Of a stretch of 31,504 nt of DNA, positions 22,952-30,101 are shown piece after piece (the stretch's first letter is position 1; each line of letters opens with the position of its first letter). The notes under the pieces are model-generated. The model was not told the origin of the DNA. It worked only from the letters and a program-made list of their open reading frames with translations, and did no database searches. The translations under genes were made by a program, and so were the position numbers. Where the stretch lies: contig JAPLEC010000425.1 of assembly GCA_026391515.1 (NCBI GenBank), positions 1 to 31,504 on the forward strand, given 5' to 3'. The stretch comes from Bacteroidia bacterium. Its GTDB lineage: Bacteria > Bacteroidota > Bacteroidia > Bacteroidales > VadinHA17.

Positions 22952-24655
22952 TCAATCATTTTCAAGAGTTGAAATATCTCCGATTTCCTCGCCCCATTCT
23001 TTTGCATGAAGCAGCCTTCTCATTATTTTACCGCTTCGTGTTTTGGGAATTTTTTCCATGAATTCAACAGCCTGGGGCATTGCAATAGAAGAGAGCTTTT
23101 TCCTCACGAAATTCATTATTTCAAGTTCAAGATCTGGTCCCGGAGTGAAGCCAGGTTTAAGGGTAATAAATGCTTTGACCACCTCCATATTTATTTCGTC
23201 AGGTTTGGCCACTACAGCTGATTCAGCTACTGCAGGATGTTCGAGCAATGCAGACTCCACTTCAAACGGGCTGACAAGATGGCCTCCGGTATTGATTACA
23301 TCATCATCTCTTCCGATGAACCAGAAATACCCTTCATTATCAATAGTAGAACGGTCTCCTGAAAGATACCATCCATTGATGAACTTATTTTTGTATTTCT
23401 CCTCATTATTCCAGTAGCCCCGCATCATTGAAGGCCAGCCGGGCCTGAATGCTATAAGTCCTATTTTTCCGGTTTCTGTTATTGGTTCATACTTTTTAGG
23501 ATCGAGCACCACTCCTGTAATTCCGGGGAAAGGTCTGCCCATTGAACCAGGCTTTACTCTCATGCCAGGGAAATTTGTAATCATTATACAGCCTGTCTCA
23601 GTCTGCCAGAATGTATCGTGGAAAGGTTTTCCAAACACTTTCATTGACCAGATAACAGCCTCAGAATTTAGTGGTTCTCCGACACTTGCAAGATGCCGCA
23701 AGCTTGAAAGATTAAACTCCTTTACAATTTCATCTCCGGCTCTCATAAGTGATCTTATCGCTGTCGGAGCTGAATACCACATTGTAATTTTATTATCCTG
23801 GATAAATTTATACCATGCCTGGGCAGAAAAACCTGAATCGAGAACACACTGGGTTATGCCAAGGCTCCATGGCCCGATTATGCCGTACGATGTTCCTGTT
23901 ACCCAGCCTGGATCAGCTGTGCACCAGTAAATGTCATCATCCTGCAGATCGAGCACCCATTTTGATGTAAGATACTGTGCGATAAGCGAATAATGAACAT
24001 GCTTGACTCCTTTTGGCAATCCGGTTGTTCCTGAAGTGTAATGCAGCACTGAAGGTGTTTCAGCTTTTGTTGGATAAATTTCGAGGTGCTCAACAGGTTC
24101 TGATTCTTGCAGGCTGAATGCCATTTCCCTGTTTTCAAGCTTTTTAGATTTGTTATGATCGGCAACAATGATGAATTCAAGATGCGGTAGCTTGTCAATA
24201 ATTTTCCTGACTTTTGAAAGATGTTTGCTCTGGGTAATAATTGCTCTCGTCTGTGCATTTTCGAGTCTTACAAAAAGAGATTCTTCACCAAATGCCGAGA
24301 AAAGCGGCTGTACGATGGCTCCGATTTTAAGGACACCAAGAAATGATAGATACAATTCAGGGATCCTGTCCATAAACAGGCACACCCTGTCTTCGTTTAC
24401 AATTCCAATGCTTCGGAGAAAATTACCAATTGTATTTCCAGCAAGGCGGATATCATTAAATGAGTAAACCTTTCTAATACCACCAAACCCTTCGTAAATC
24501 AGGGCAGTTTTTTCAGCTTTACCTTTCAGACAGATCCTGTCAGAGCAGTACCAGCCGATATTTAAAACATTACCCTGCCTGTACTCGAGTTCTTCTTCGG
24601 CAATTGACCAGCTGAAATTTTTAACTCTATCTTCGTACAAACCGAAATTCGACAT
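22952..24655 (-). CDS. AMP-forming acetyl-CoA synthetase-like acyl ligase
   Basis: This is a 567-residue ANL-superfamily adenylating enzyme. The motifs are HYTSGTTGLPKGVKH (AMP-binding P-loop), YWCTADPGWVTGTSYG (typical of acetyl/propionyl-CoA synthetases), FWQTETG (A5), SGDRSTIDNEGYFWFIGRDDDVINTGGH (A7/A8 hinge) and KIPKTRSGKIMRR with the catalytic lysine (A10). It activates a short carboxylic acid as acyl-AMP and passes it to CoA or, given the carrier gene next door, perhaps to the phosphopantetheine arm. The length and motifs are closer to the AcsA type (about 570) than to long Acs (about 650). I start at the ATG at 24653-24655; a TTG two codons upstream is open. It lies between tdh (75 nt upstream) and the carrier gene. 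Confidence 0.92.
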   Translation of the reverse strand: MSNFGLYEDRVKNFSWSIAEEELEYRQGNVLNIGWYCSDRICLKGKAEKTALIYEGFGGIRKVYSFNDIRLAGNTIGNFLRSIGIVNEDRVCLFMDRIPELYLSFLGVLKIGAIVQPLFSAFGEESLFVRLENAQTRAIITQSKHLSKVRKIIDKLPHLEFIIVADHNKSKKLENREMAFSLQESEPVEHLEIYPTKAETPSVLHYTSGTTGLPKGVKHVHYSLIAQYLTSKWVLDLQDDDIYWCTADPGWVTGTSYGIIGPWSLGITQCVLDSGFSAQAWYKFIQDNKITMWYSAPTAIRSLMRAGDEIVKEFNLSSLRHLASVGEPLNSEAVIWSMKVFGKPFHDTFWQTETGCIMITNFPGMRVKPGSMGRPFPGITGVVLDPKKYEPITETGKIGLIAFRPGWPSMMRGYWNNEEKYKNKFINGWYLSGDRSTIDNEGYFWFIGRDDDVINTGGHLVSPFEVESALLEHPAVAESAVVAKPDEINMEVVKAFITLKPGFTPGPDLELEIMNFVRKKLSSIAMPQAVEFMEKIPKTRSGKIMRRLLHAKEWGEEIGDISTLEND

Positions 24656-24730
24656 ATACAACCTTTATTAATTAATTACCCTGACTTCCAAGATAAATAT
24701 TTTTTAGAAGTCATAAAAACTTTCGACTTA

Positions 24731-25765
24731 TTAATCCCAGTTAAGAATCACCTTTCCGCAGTTACCTTCTTCCATCGCATCGAACCCTTTCTGAAAATCA
24801 TCAATATGGAAACGATGGGTTATTACCGGATTCAGGTCAATTCCTCCGATTATCATCATTTCCATCTTATACCATGTCTCCCACATTTCTCTTCCGTAAA
24901 TACCTTTCAGAGTGATGGCTTTGAAAATTATATCACTCCAGGGAACTTCAAAATTTGAAGGCAGAATTCCAAGAAGTGATATGCTTGAGCCATTATACAT
25001 ATTGGAGATCATTTCAATAAAGGCTTTAGGAGATCCCGACATTTCGAGACCAACATCAAAACCTCTCATACCCAGCTTTTTAACAGCATCAGATATCTTT
25101 TCTCCCTTTGATGGATTAACAATAAGTGTTGCCCCCATTTTTTTAGCTATATTGAGACGATAATCGCTCAGATCGCTTGCAACGATAAACCGCGCTCCGG
25201 CATATTTTGCTATTGCAACAGCCATGCTACCGATAAGTCCGGATCCGGTGATCAGGACATCTTCTCCGAGAAGTGGGAACGACAAAGCAGTATGAGTTGC
25301 ATTACCAAACGGGTCCATTATTGCTGCCCATTCGTCTGGGATCCTGTGGTCAAGAGGTATTACATTTGATGCAGGTATTCTGACATATTCAGCAAATGAA
25401 CCATCAATATGAACGCCAATTCCAACAGTATTTTCACAGACATGCTCTTTTCCACGGCGGCAATTACGGCAATGACCGCAGGCCAGGTGTCCTTCCCCTG
25501 TAACCCTGTCACCGATTTTAAGATTGATGACTCCAGCTCCCATCTTTTCGACATAACCCATATACTCATGTCCGATGACCATAGGAGTTTTTATTGTTTT
25601 TTGCGACCATGCATCCCACATATAAATATGCAGATCAGTACCGCAAATGGCTGACTTCTTTACTTTAATAATTACATCGTTAAGTCCGGGCTCGGGAACA
25701 GGAACCTCCTGCATCCATAAACCTTTTTCAGGACGGGCTTTTACAAGAGCTTTCATCTTCTTCAT
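24731..25765 (-). CDS. tdh: L-threonine 3-dehydrogenase, zinc-dependent
   Basis: This 344-residue medium-chain dehydrogenase oxidises L-threonine with NAD+ to 2-amino-3-ketobutyrate, the substrate of Kbl. The catalytic zinc ligands are Cys41 (AICGTDLHIY) and His66-Glu67 (GHEYMG). The structural zinc site is Cys96, Cys99, Cys102 and Cys110. The NAD fold has GSGLIGSMA. The WDAWSQKTIKTPMVIGHE stretch and the length match E. coli Tdh (341) rather than generic alcohol dehydrogenases. It is the first gene of the minus-strand cluster, with a candidate promoter upstream, and is divergent from gltX. Confidence 0.94.
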   Translation of the reverse strand: MKKMKALVKARPEKGLWMQEVPVPEPGLNDVIIKVKKSAICGTDLHIYMWDAWSQKTIKTPMVIGHEYMGYVEKMGAGVINLKIGDRVTGEGHLACGHCRNCRRGKEHVCENTVGIGVHIDGSFAEYVRIPASNVIPLDHRIPDEWAAIMDPFGNATHTALSFPLLGEDVLITGSGLIGSMAVAIAKYAGARFIVASDLSDYRLNIAKKMGATLIVNPSKGEKISDAVKKLGMRGFDVGLEMSGSPKAFIEMISNMYNGSSISLLGILPSNFEVPWSDIIFKAITLKGIYGREMWETWYKMEMMIIGGIDLNPVITHRFHIDDFQKGFDAMEEGNCGKVILNWD

Positions 25766-25800
25766 AATAGTCTGTTTTTAAAGCTTTTTTCTGTGAAACC

Positions 25801-25808
25801 CAAAGTTA
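25801..25808 (-). promoter_or_regulatory. Candidate Bacteroidota -7 element for the tdh cluster
   Basis: On the minus strand this is TAACTTTG, a full TAnnTTTG match 35 nt upstream of the tdh ATG. No exact -33 TTTG is seen at 19-20 nt. The divergent spacer to gltX (137 nt) also holds a TATA-rich run at about 25840-25860. Confidence 0.42.
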
Positions 25809-25902
25809 ATACAAATCTGCAGTTGAAAACCTGACTTATACTATACTATATATATAATAGGGTTTGTCTATCTTTACATAATTATAAACGATCTCAATTA
25901 TT

Positions 25903-27417
25903 ATGCGACAAGTAAGGGTACGCTTTGCTCCAAGTCCAACAGGTCCGTTACATATAGGTGGTGTCAGGACTGCGCTGTATAATTACCTTTTTGCAAAAAA
26001 AAATAACGGCACATTCATTTTACGAATTGAAGATACTGATCAAACCAGGTTCGTTGAAGGTGCTGAAGAATACATTATTGAATCGCTGAAATGGTGTGGA
26101 ATTGTTGTAGATGAAGGGATCAGGGAGGGAGGTAATTATGGTCCGTATCGCCAGAGTGACCGGAAGGATCTCTTCCGGCAATATGCTGATACCCTTGTTG
26201 ATAAAGGCGATGCTTATTATGCTTTTGATACTCCGGAGCAGCTTGAAAAATTAAGGACTGATTCAGAAAAGAAAGGGAATACTTTTCTTTATAATGCTTC
26301 TGTCAGGAACAATCTGGCCAACTCTCTATCACTATCCGAAAGCGAATGGAAGAAACGCCTGGCAAAGGAAGATTCCTATGTTATACGTTACAAAATGCCT
26401 AAGAATGAAGATATCCATTTTGATGACATTGTACGTGGACATATAGTAGTCAATACTGACACGCTCGATGATAAGGTGTTATTCAAATCGGATGGCATGC
26501 CGACTTATCATCTGGCTCATATTGTCGATGATCACCTTATGGAAATCAGTCATGTGATTCGTGGCGAGGAGTGGCTTCCTTCGCTACCTCTTCATTTTAT
26601 GATTTACCGTTCATTCGGCTGGGAGCCTCCTCTTTTTGCACACCTTCCTCTTCTTCTGAAACCAGACGGAAAGGGAAAGCTAAGCAAACGCGACGGAGAT
26701 AAGATGGGATTTCCTGTCTTTCCGCTTTACTGGCCTTACGGCGAAACCGCAAAAGGTTATCGCGAAGAAGGGTATTATCCTGAAGCATTTGTTAATATGC
26801 TCGCTCTGCTGGGATGGAACCCGGGAACTGAAAAAGAAATTTTCAGTATGGATGAGCTTATCGACTCTTTTTCTATTGAACGGGTTCATAAATCAGGCTC
26901 AAGGTTTGATCCCGAAAAAGCAAAATGGTTCAACCACCATTATCTGCAGTGCAGAAGCAATAATGAGCTCGCACTTGAATTCAGAGAATATATAAGGGCA
27001 CAAGGTTTTCATTACGATATTGTTCATATTGAGACTCTTGTGGAATTAGTAAAAGAAAGAGTAAGCTTTGTAAAAGATATGTGGCAGGAGACAGACTTCT
27101 TTTTTAAGAGACCTGAGACTTATGATCAGGATGTTATAAAGAAACGGTGGAAGCCCGAATCATCTGCACAGATGCTTGAGCTGAAATCAGTACTGGAAAG
27201 CATAGATGAGTTTAAACCTCCTGTAATTGAGCAGGTTGTAAAGAGATGGATTGAAGAAAAAGGATACAATACGGGAACGGTTATGAATGCATTCCGGCTT
27301 GTAATAGTCGGAGCATCACACGGCCCGCATATGTTTGATATAATTTCATGGATCGGGAAAGAAGAGACTCTAAACCGGATCGACAAAGGAGTTACAATTA
27401 TTGGAAAGCAGTCATAA
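25903..27417 (+). CDS. gltX: Glutamyl-tRNA synthetase
   Basis: This 504-residue class I aminoacyl-tRNA synthetase charges tRNA-Glu. The HIGH-type signature is in APSPTGPLHIGG (HIGG 17-20), with FILRIEDTDQTRF following and the KMSKS-type motif KLSKR (259-263). The C-terminal half is the helical anticodon-binding domain. The length is normal for GltX. The start is ATG at 25903. Its TAA stop overlaps the next gene's ATG by one base (TAATG), so the downstream hydrolase is translated from the same mRNA. Confidence 0.98.
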   Translation: MRQVRVRFAPSPTGPLHIGGVRTALYNYLFAKKNNGTFILRIEDTDQTRFVEGAEEYIIESLKWCGIVVDEGIREGGNYGPYRQSDRKDLFRQYADTLVDKGDAYYAFDTPEQLEKLRTDSEKKGNTFLYNASVRNNLANSLSLSESEWKKRLAKEDSYVIRYKMPKNEDIHFDDIVRGHIVVNTDTLDDKVLFKSDGMPTYHLAHIVDDHLMEISHVIRGEEWLPSLPLHFMIYRSFGWEPPLFAHLPLLLKPDGKGKLSKRDGDKMGFPVFPLYWPYGETAKGYREEGYYPEAFVNMLALLGWNPGTEKEIFSMDELIDSFSIERVHKSGSRFDPEKAKWFNHHYLQCRSNNELALEFREYIRAQGFHYDIVHIETLVELVKERVSFVKDMWQETDFFFKRPETYDQDVIKKRWKPESSAQMLELKSVLESIDEFKPPVIEQVVKRWIEEKGYNTGTVMNAFRLVIVGASHGPHMFDIISWIGKEETLNRIDKGVTIIGKQS

Positions 27418-28100
27418 TGAATCTTCCTTCAGCAGACGATTTTATTGATATACACAATCATGGAGCCAAATCCATTAATGGTGTATTTTCTGTCGAAGTC
27501 CTGATGGCACATGAAGAAAGAGAACCTGAAGATCTCCCTGGTATCACATATACTTTTGGTATTCATCCATGGTACCTTGATGAGAATAATCATAACCATC
27601 TTATTTCAAAAGTTATAAAAACAGCTGGTAATGAGCTGGTTGCGGGAATAGGGGAAGCGGGCTTTGATAGAATAAAAGGTCCATCCACAGAGCTTCAGCG
27701 GAAAACATTTGAAGAGCAGGTTTGCATTTCCGAAGAGCTTAAAAAGCCTTTAGTGATTCATTGTGTGAGGGCATGGGATGAGTTGCTTCGGGAACATAAA
27801 AAGCTTAAACCAAAAATGCCCTGGCTTGTGCATGGTTTCAGGGGAAAACCTGATCTTGCACTGCAGCTTATTGCAAAAGGTATGTACCTCTCATTCTGGT
27901 TTGATTTTATTTTGCGGCCTGAATCAACGGTCCTCATAAAGAGTTTGCCGGCCGATAAAATTTTTCTTGAAAGTGATGGTTCCGGTGTGGATATCAGGGA
28001 TATATATAATAAGGTATCAGCCGATCTAAATCTTTCTGTTGATGAATTTAAAACAATTATATTTTCAAACTTTAAACAATTCTTCAAAGTAAACCCTTAG
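27417..28100 (+). CDS. TatD-family metal-dependent hydrolase
   Basis: This 227-residue TIM-barrel hydrolase is of TatD type. The metal-binding elements are DIHNHG (His13, His15), GIGEAGFD (bridging Glu), VIHCVRAWDELL (His), WLVHGFRGKPDLA (His) and FLESDGSG (Asp). TatD proteins are DNases or phosphoesterases; this one is slightly short (usual length about 260), so the exact substrate is open. I start at the ATG overlapping the gltX stop (27417), because an upstream start is read through gltX sequence. Its last codons and TAG stop lie inside the first unit of an inverted repeat. Confidence 0.9.
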   Translation: MNLPSADDFIDIHNHGAKSINGVFSVEVLMAHEEREPEDLPGITYTFGIHPWYLDENNHNHLISKVIKTAGNELVAGIGEAGFDRIKGPSTELQRKTFEEQVCISEELKKPLVIHCVRAWDELLREHKKLKPKMPWLVHGFRGKPDLALQLIAKGMYLSFWFDFILRPESTVLIKSLPADKIFLESDGSGVDIRDIYNKVSADLNLSVDEFKTIIFSNFKQFFKVNP

Positions 28101-28192
28101 TGCTCTTAGTGTGCACTTAGTGTCCTTTGTGGTTAAGAAAAAATGTTTAACCACAAAGAGCACAAAGGAAAATCACGAAGGACACAAAGGAA
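28094..28192. repeat. Inverted repeat of iterated CTTAGTG/CTTTGTG units
   Basis: The left arm has CCTTAGTG, CTCTTAGTG, CACTTAGTG and CCTTTGTGG units (28095-28132). The right arm has CCACAAAGAG, CACAAAGGA, CACGAAGG and CACAAAGGA (28151-28191), the reverse complements. It begins at the stop codon of the hydrolase gene, ends 14 nt before the tcdA start, and is open in the tcdA frame. Confidence 0.85.
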
Positions 28193-28205
28193 ATATTTTA
28201 TTAAG

Positions 28206-28928
28206 ATGGACGAATGGTTGTCACGAACGGAAATGATTATCGGAGCTGAGGGTTTGAAGAAGCTTAAAGCTACCCGGGTTCTTGTCGTAGGTTTAGGCGG
28301 TGTTGGCGCTTATGCTGCAGAGCTGATATGCCGAGCGGGGGTAGGTTCCATGACAATAGTTGACGGGGATAAGATTCAGCCTTCAAACAGGAACCGGCAG
28401 CTGCTTGCCCTTAAAAGTACTGAAGGTTTATCAAAAGCCGGAATAATGGGTCATCGGCTCCTTGATATAAATCCCGATCTTAAGCTCACAATACTTAATC
28501 AATATATTAAGGATGAAAAAATGATCAGTGTTCTTGATGCAGGATTTGATTATGTTGTAGATGCTATTGACACTCTTTCCCCCAAAATATTTCTGATCTA
28601 CCATTCTTTGCAGAGAAAATACCCTGTCGTAAGTTCAATGGGAGCAGGAGGGAAGTTTGATCCATTAAAGATCAGTATAGCCGATATCTCAGAAACTACT
28701 GATTGTAACCTTGCAAGGATATTACGAAAGAGACTACACAAACTAGGTGTAAGAGAAGGATTTACAGCCGTTTATTCGCCTGAGACAATTGATAAAACAA
28801 AAATAATTCCGGCATCAGGAGAACAAAATAAGGCATCAGTTGTCGGAACGATTTCCTATATGCCAGCTGCCTTCGGTATAGCCTGTGCTTCGGTTGTGAT
28901 AAGGGATCTGGCAGGTATTTCCAGGTAG
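28206..28928 (+). CDS. tcdA: tRNA threonylcarbamoyladenosine dehydratase (TcdA, ThiF/E1-like family)
   Basis: This 240-residue E1-like enzyme cyclises t6A37 in tRNA to ct6A using ATP. The motifs are VLVVGLGGVGAYAAE (GLGGVG 29-34), VDGDKIQPSNRNRQ, DAIDTLSPK and GAGGKFDP. The length and the SRTEMIIG N terminus match TcdA rather than ThiF or MoeB. The open frame continues 21 codons upstream as MFNHKEHKGKSRRTQRK, which is just the translated repeat. I start at the ATG at 28206 (MDEWLSRTE). A small CCAGGTA-GGT-TACCTGG hairpin overlaps the stop. Confidence 0.94.
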   Translation: MDEWLSRTEMIIGAEGLKKLKATRVLVVGLGGVGAYAAELICRAGVGSMTIVDGDKIQPSNRNRQLLALKSTEGLSKAGIMGHRLLDINPDLKLTILNQYIKDEKMISVLDAGFDYVVDAIDTLSPKIFLIYHSLQRKYPVVSSMGAGGKFDPLKISIADISETTDCNLARILRKRLHKLGVREGFTAVYSPETIDKTKIIPASGEQNKASVVGTISYMPAAFGIACASVVIRDLAGISR

Positions 28929-28937
28929 GTTACCTGG
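28921..28937 (+). terminator. Hairpin overlapping the tcdA stop
   Basis: CCAGGTA-GGT-TACCTGG is a perfect 7-bp stem with a 3-nt loop followed by CTTTTGG. It is weak as an intrinsic terminator because the T run is short. Confidence 0.4.
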
Positions 28938-29101
28938 CTTTTGGTTGTCGCTGATTGATCAGGTCCTGTGTGCCTAAAAGCCTGCTAAAAAGTGTAATGA
29001 AAGAGCTAAAATCTGATTAATCCTGAGGAGGTATTTTTTATTTTATACAAAAAAATTATTCCTTTGCAGAACATTTTAAACATCTTTCTGTTATACAATT
29101 A

Positions 29102-29521
29102 ATGAAAAAGGGTGTATCCATAGCAATGGTACTTTTGATGCTGACAGCAATGTTGAACTTTTCTGTTGCAACACACTATTGCGGCGGGAAGCTAGTAGCC
29201 TCAAAAGTATCACTTACCGGTAAGCTGGCTAATTGCGGTATGGAAAGTTCAGAAAAAAGATTACCATTATCAGGAACTAACTTTACCAGCCACTGCTGTG
29301 ATGATGTTGTAACTTCTTGTGGGACAGACAATAGTTATGCACCCTCATTTCCTTTTGTTCCTGACTCTTATCAATGCAATTTTAATATATTCAGCTTACC
29401 AACAGGAGCTTCTGTTCATTCTTTAGCAGTTTTAAGATCACTTTATACAAGTACAAGTCCCCCGGGAGCATTGATGTCCACTAATGTGGACTTATCTGAC
29501 ATTTGTGTTTTCCGTATCTGA
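29102..29521 (+). CDS. HYC_CC_PP family secreted protein
   Basis: This 139-residue protein has an N-terminal signal sequence (MKKGVSIAMVLLMLTAMLNF) followed by the features that name the family: ATHYCGGK (H25 Y26 C27), SHCCDD (Cys65, Cys66), and near the end TSPPGALMSTNVDLSDICVFRI. The function is unknown. It is a Bacteroidota-restricted family that I associate with metal-resistance loci, and here it sits upstream of an HMA-domain protein and a CusA-type pump, so a periplasmic metal-binding role is plausible. The His/Cys-rich motifs fit that. The stop is TGA. Confidence 0.85.
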   Translation: MKKGVSIAMVLLMLTAMLNFSVATHYCGGKLVASKVSLTGKLANCGMESSEKRLPLSGTNFTSHCCDDVVTSCGTDNSYAPSFPFVPDSYQCNFNIFSLPTGASVHSLAVLRSLYTSTSPPGALMSTNVDLSDICVFRI

Positions 29522-29546
29522 TATTATTCTATTCTCTCCTTTTTTA

Positions 29547-29570
29547 CAAATGAGATAATATCCTCATTTG
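29547..29570. terminator. Hairpin between the HYC_CC_PP and HMA genes
   Basis: CAAATGAG (29547-29554) and CTCATTTG (29563-29570) form a perfect 8-bp stem with an 8-nt loop. There is a T run just upstream (CTTTTTTA) and weaker Ts downstream, so termination could work mainly on the minus strand. Confidence 0.45.
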
Positions 29571-29623
29571 CAATAATCGTTTTTAATTAATCATTTAGAA
29601 ATAACAATTTTAGACTTAAAACA

Positions 29624-29986
29624 ATGAAAACTTTTAAAATTTTTCTTGCTGCTTTATTTGCAGTTGTATTGAGTGCAACAACATCTGCTCAAACAAATGG
29701 ACAAACGAAAACAACTTCAGTAAAAACAGAAACTTTCAAAGTATGGGGTGCCTGCGGAATGTGCAAAACCCGTATTGAAAATGCTGTGAAAACAGAAGGT
29801 GCAACAACCGCAGATTGGGATTTAAAAACCAAAATGCTTACTGTTACATTTAATCCGAAAAAGACCAGTATTGATGCATTTGGTAAAAAGCTTGCTTCTG
29901 TAGGTCACGACACAGAAAAATACAAAGCACCTGATGATGTATATGCAAAACTTCCAGGCTGTTGCCACTATGAAAGAAGCAAATAA
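29624..29986 (+). CDS. Exported heavy-metal-associated (HMA) domain protein
   Basis: The protein has 120 residues: a signal peptide (MKTFKIFLAALFAVVLSATTSAQ), then an HMA fold with the metal-binding motif GACGMCKTRIE (Cys44, Cys47), and a C-terminal LPGCCHYE (Cys113, Cys114). The HMA domain binds Cu(I)-type ions. Being exported, it probably acts as a periplasmic metallochaperone for the CusA-type pump encoded 115 nt downstream; that link is inference from position. The added CC pair gives a second possible thiol site. Confidence 0.92.
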   Translation: MKTFKIFLAALFAVVLSATTSAQTNGQTKTTSVKTETFKVWGACGMCKTRIENAVKTEGATTADWDLKTKMLTVTFNPKKTSIDAFGKKLASVGHDTEKYKAPDDVYAKLPGCCHYERSK

Positions 29987-30016
29987 AGCTCTGGAAACAG
30001 AACTAAATTAAACTGA

Positions 30017-30063
30017 ATCCGGCCACCGGATACAAACAATTAAACTACTACTAAATCCGGTGG
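30017..30063 (+). terminator. Inverted repeat between the HMA and cusA-like genes
   Basis: CCACCGGAT (30023-30031) and ATCCGGTGG (30055-30063) form a perfect 9-bp stem followed by TTTGTTT. ATCCGG-CCA-CCGGAT (30017-30031) is an alternative, mutually exclusive stem. This could be a terminator or attenuator setting pump expression. Confidence 0.5.
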
Positions 30064-30101
30064 TTTGTTTAAATTGCATTTATTAACAGAATAACTTTCA
30101 G

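Noticed and set aside
28143..28205. N-terminal extension of TcdA
   Set aside because: The sequence is the right arm of an inverted repeat and does not resemble TcdA N termini; the ATG at 28206 fits the family.
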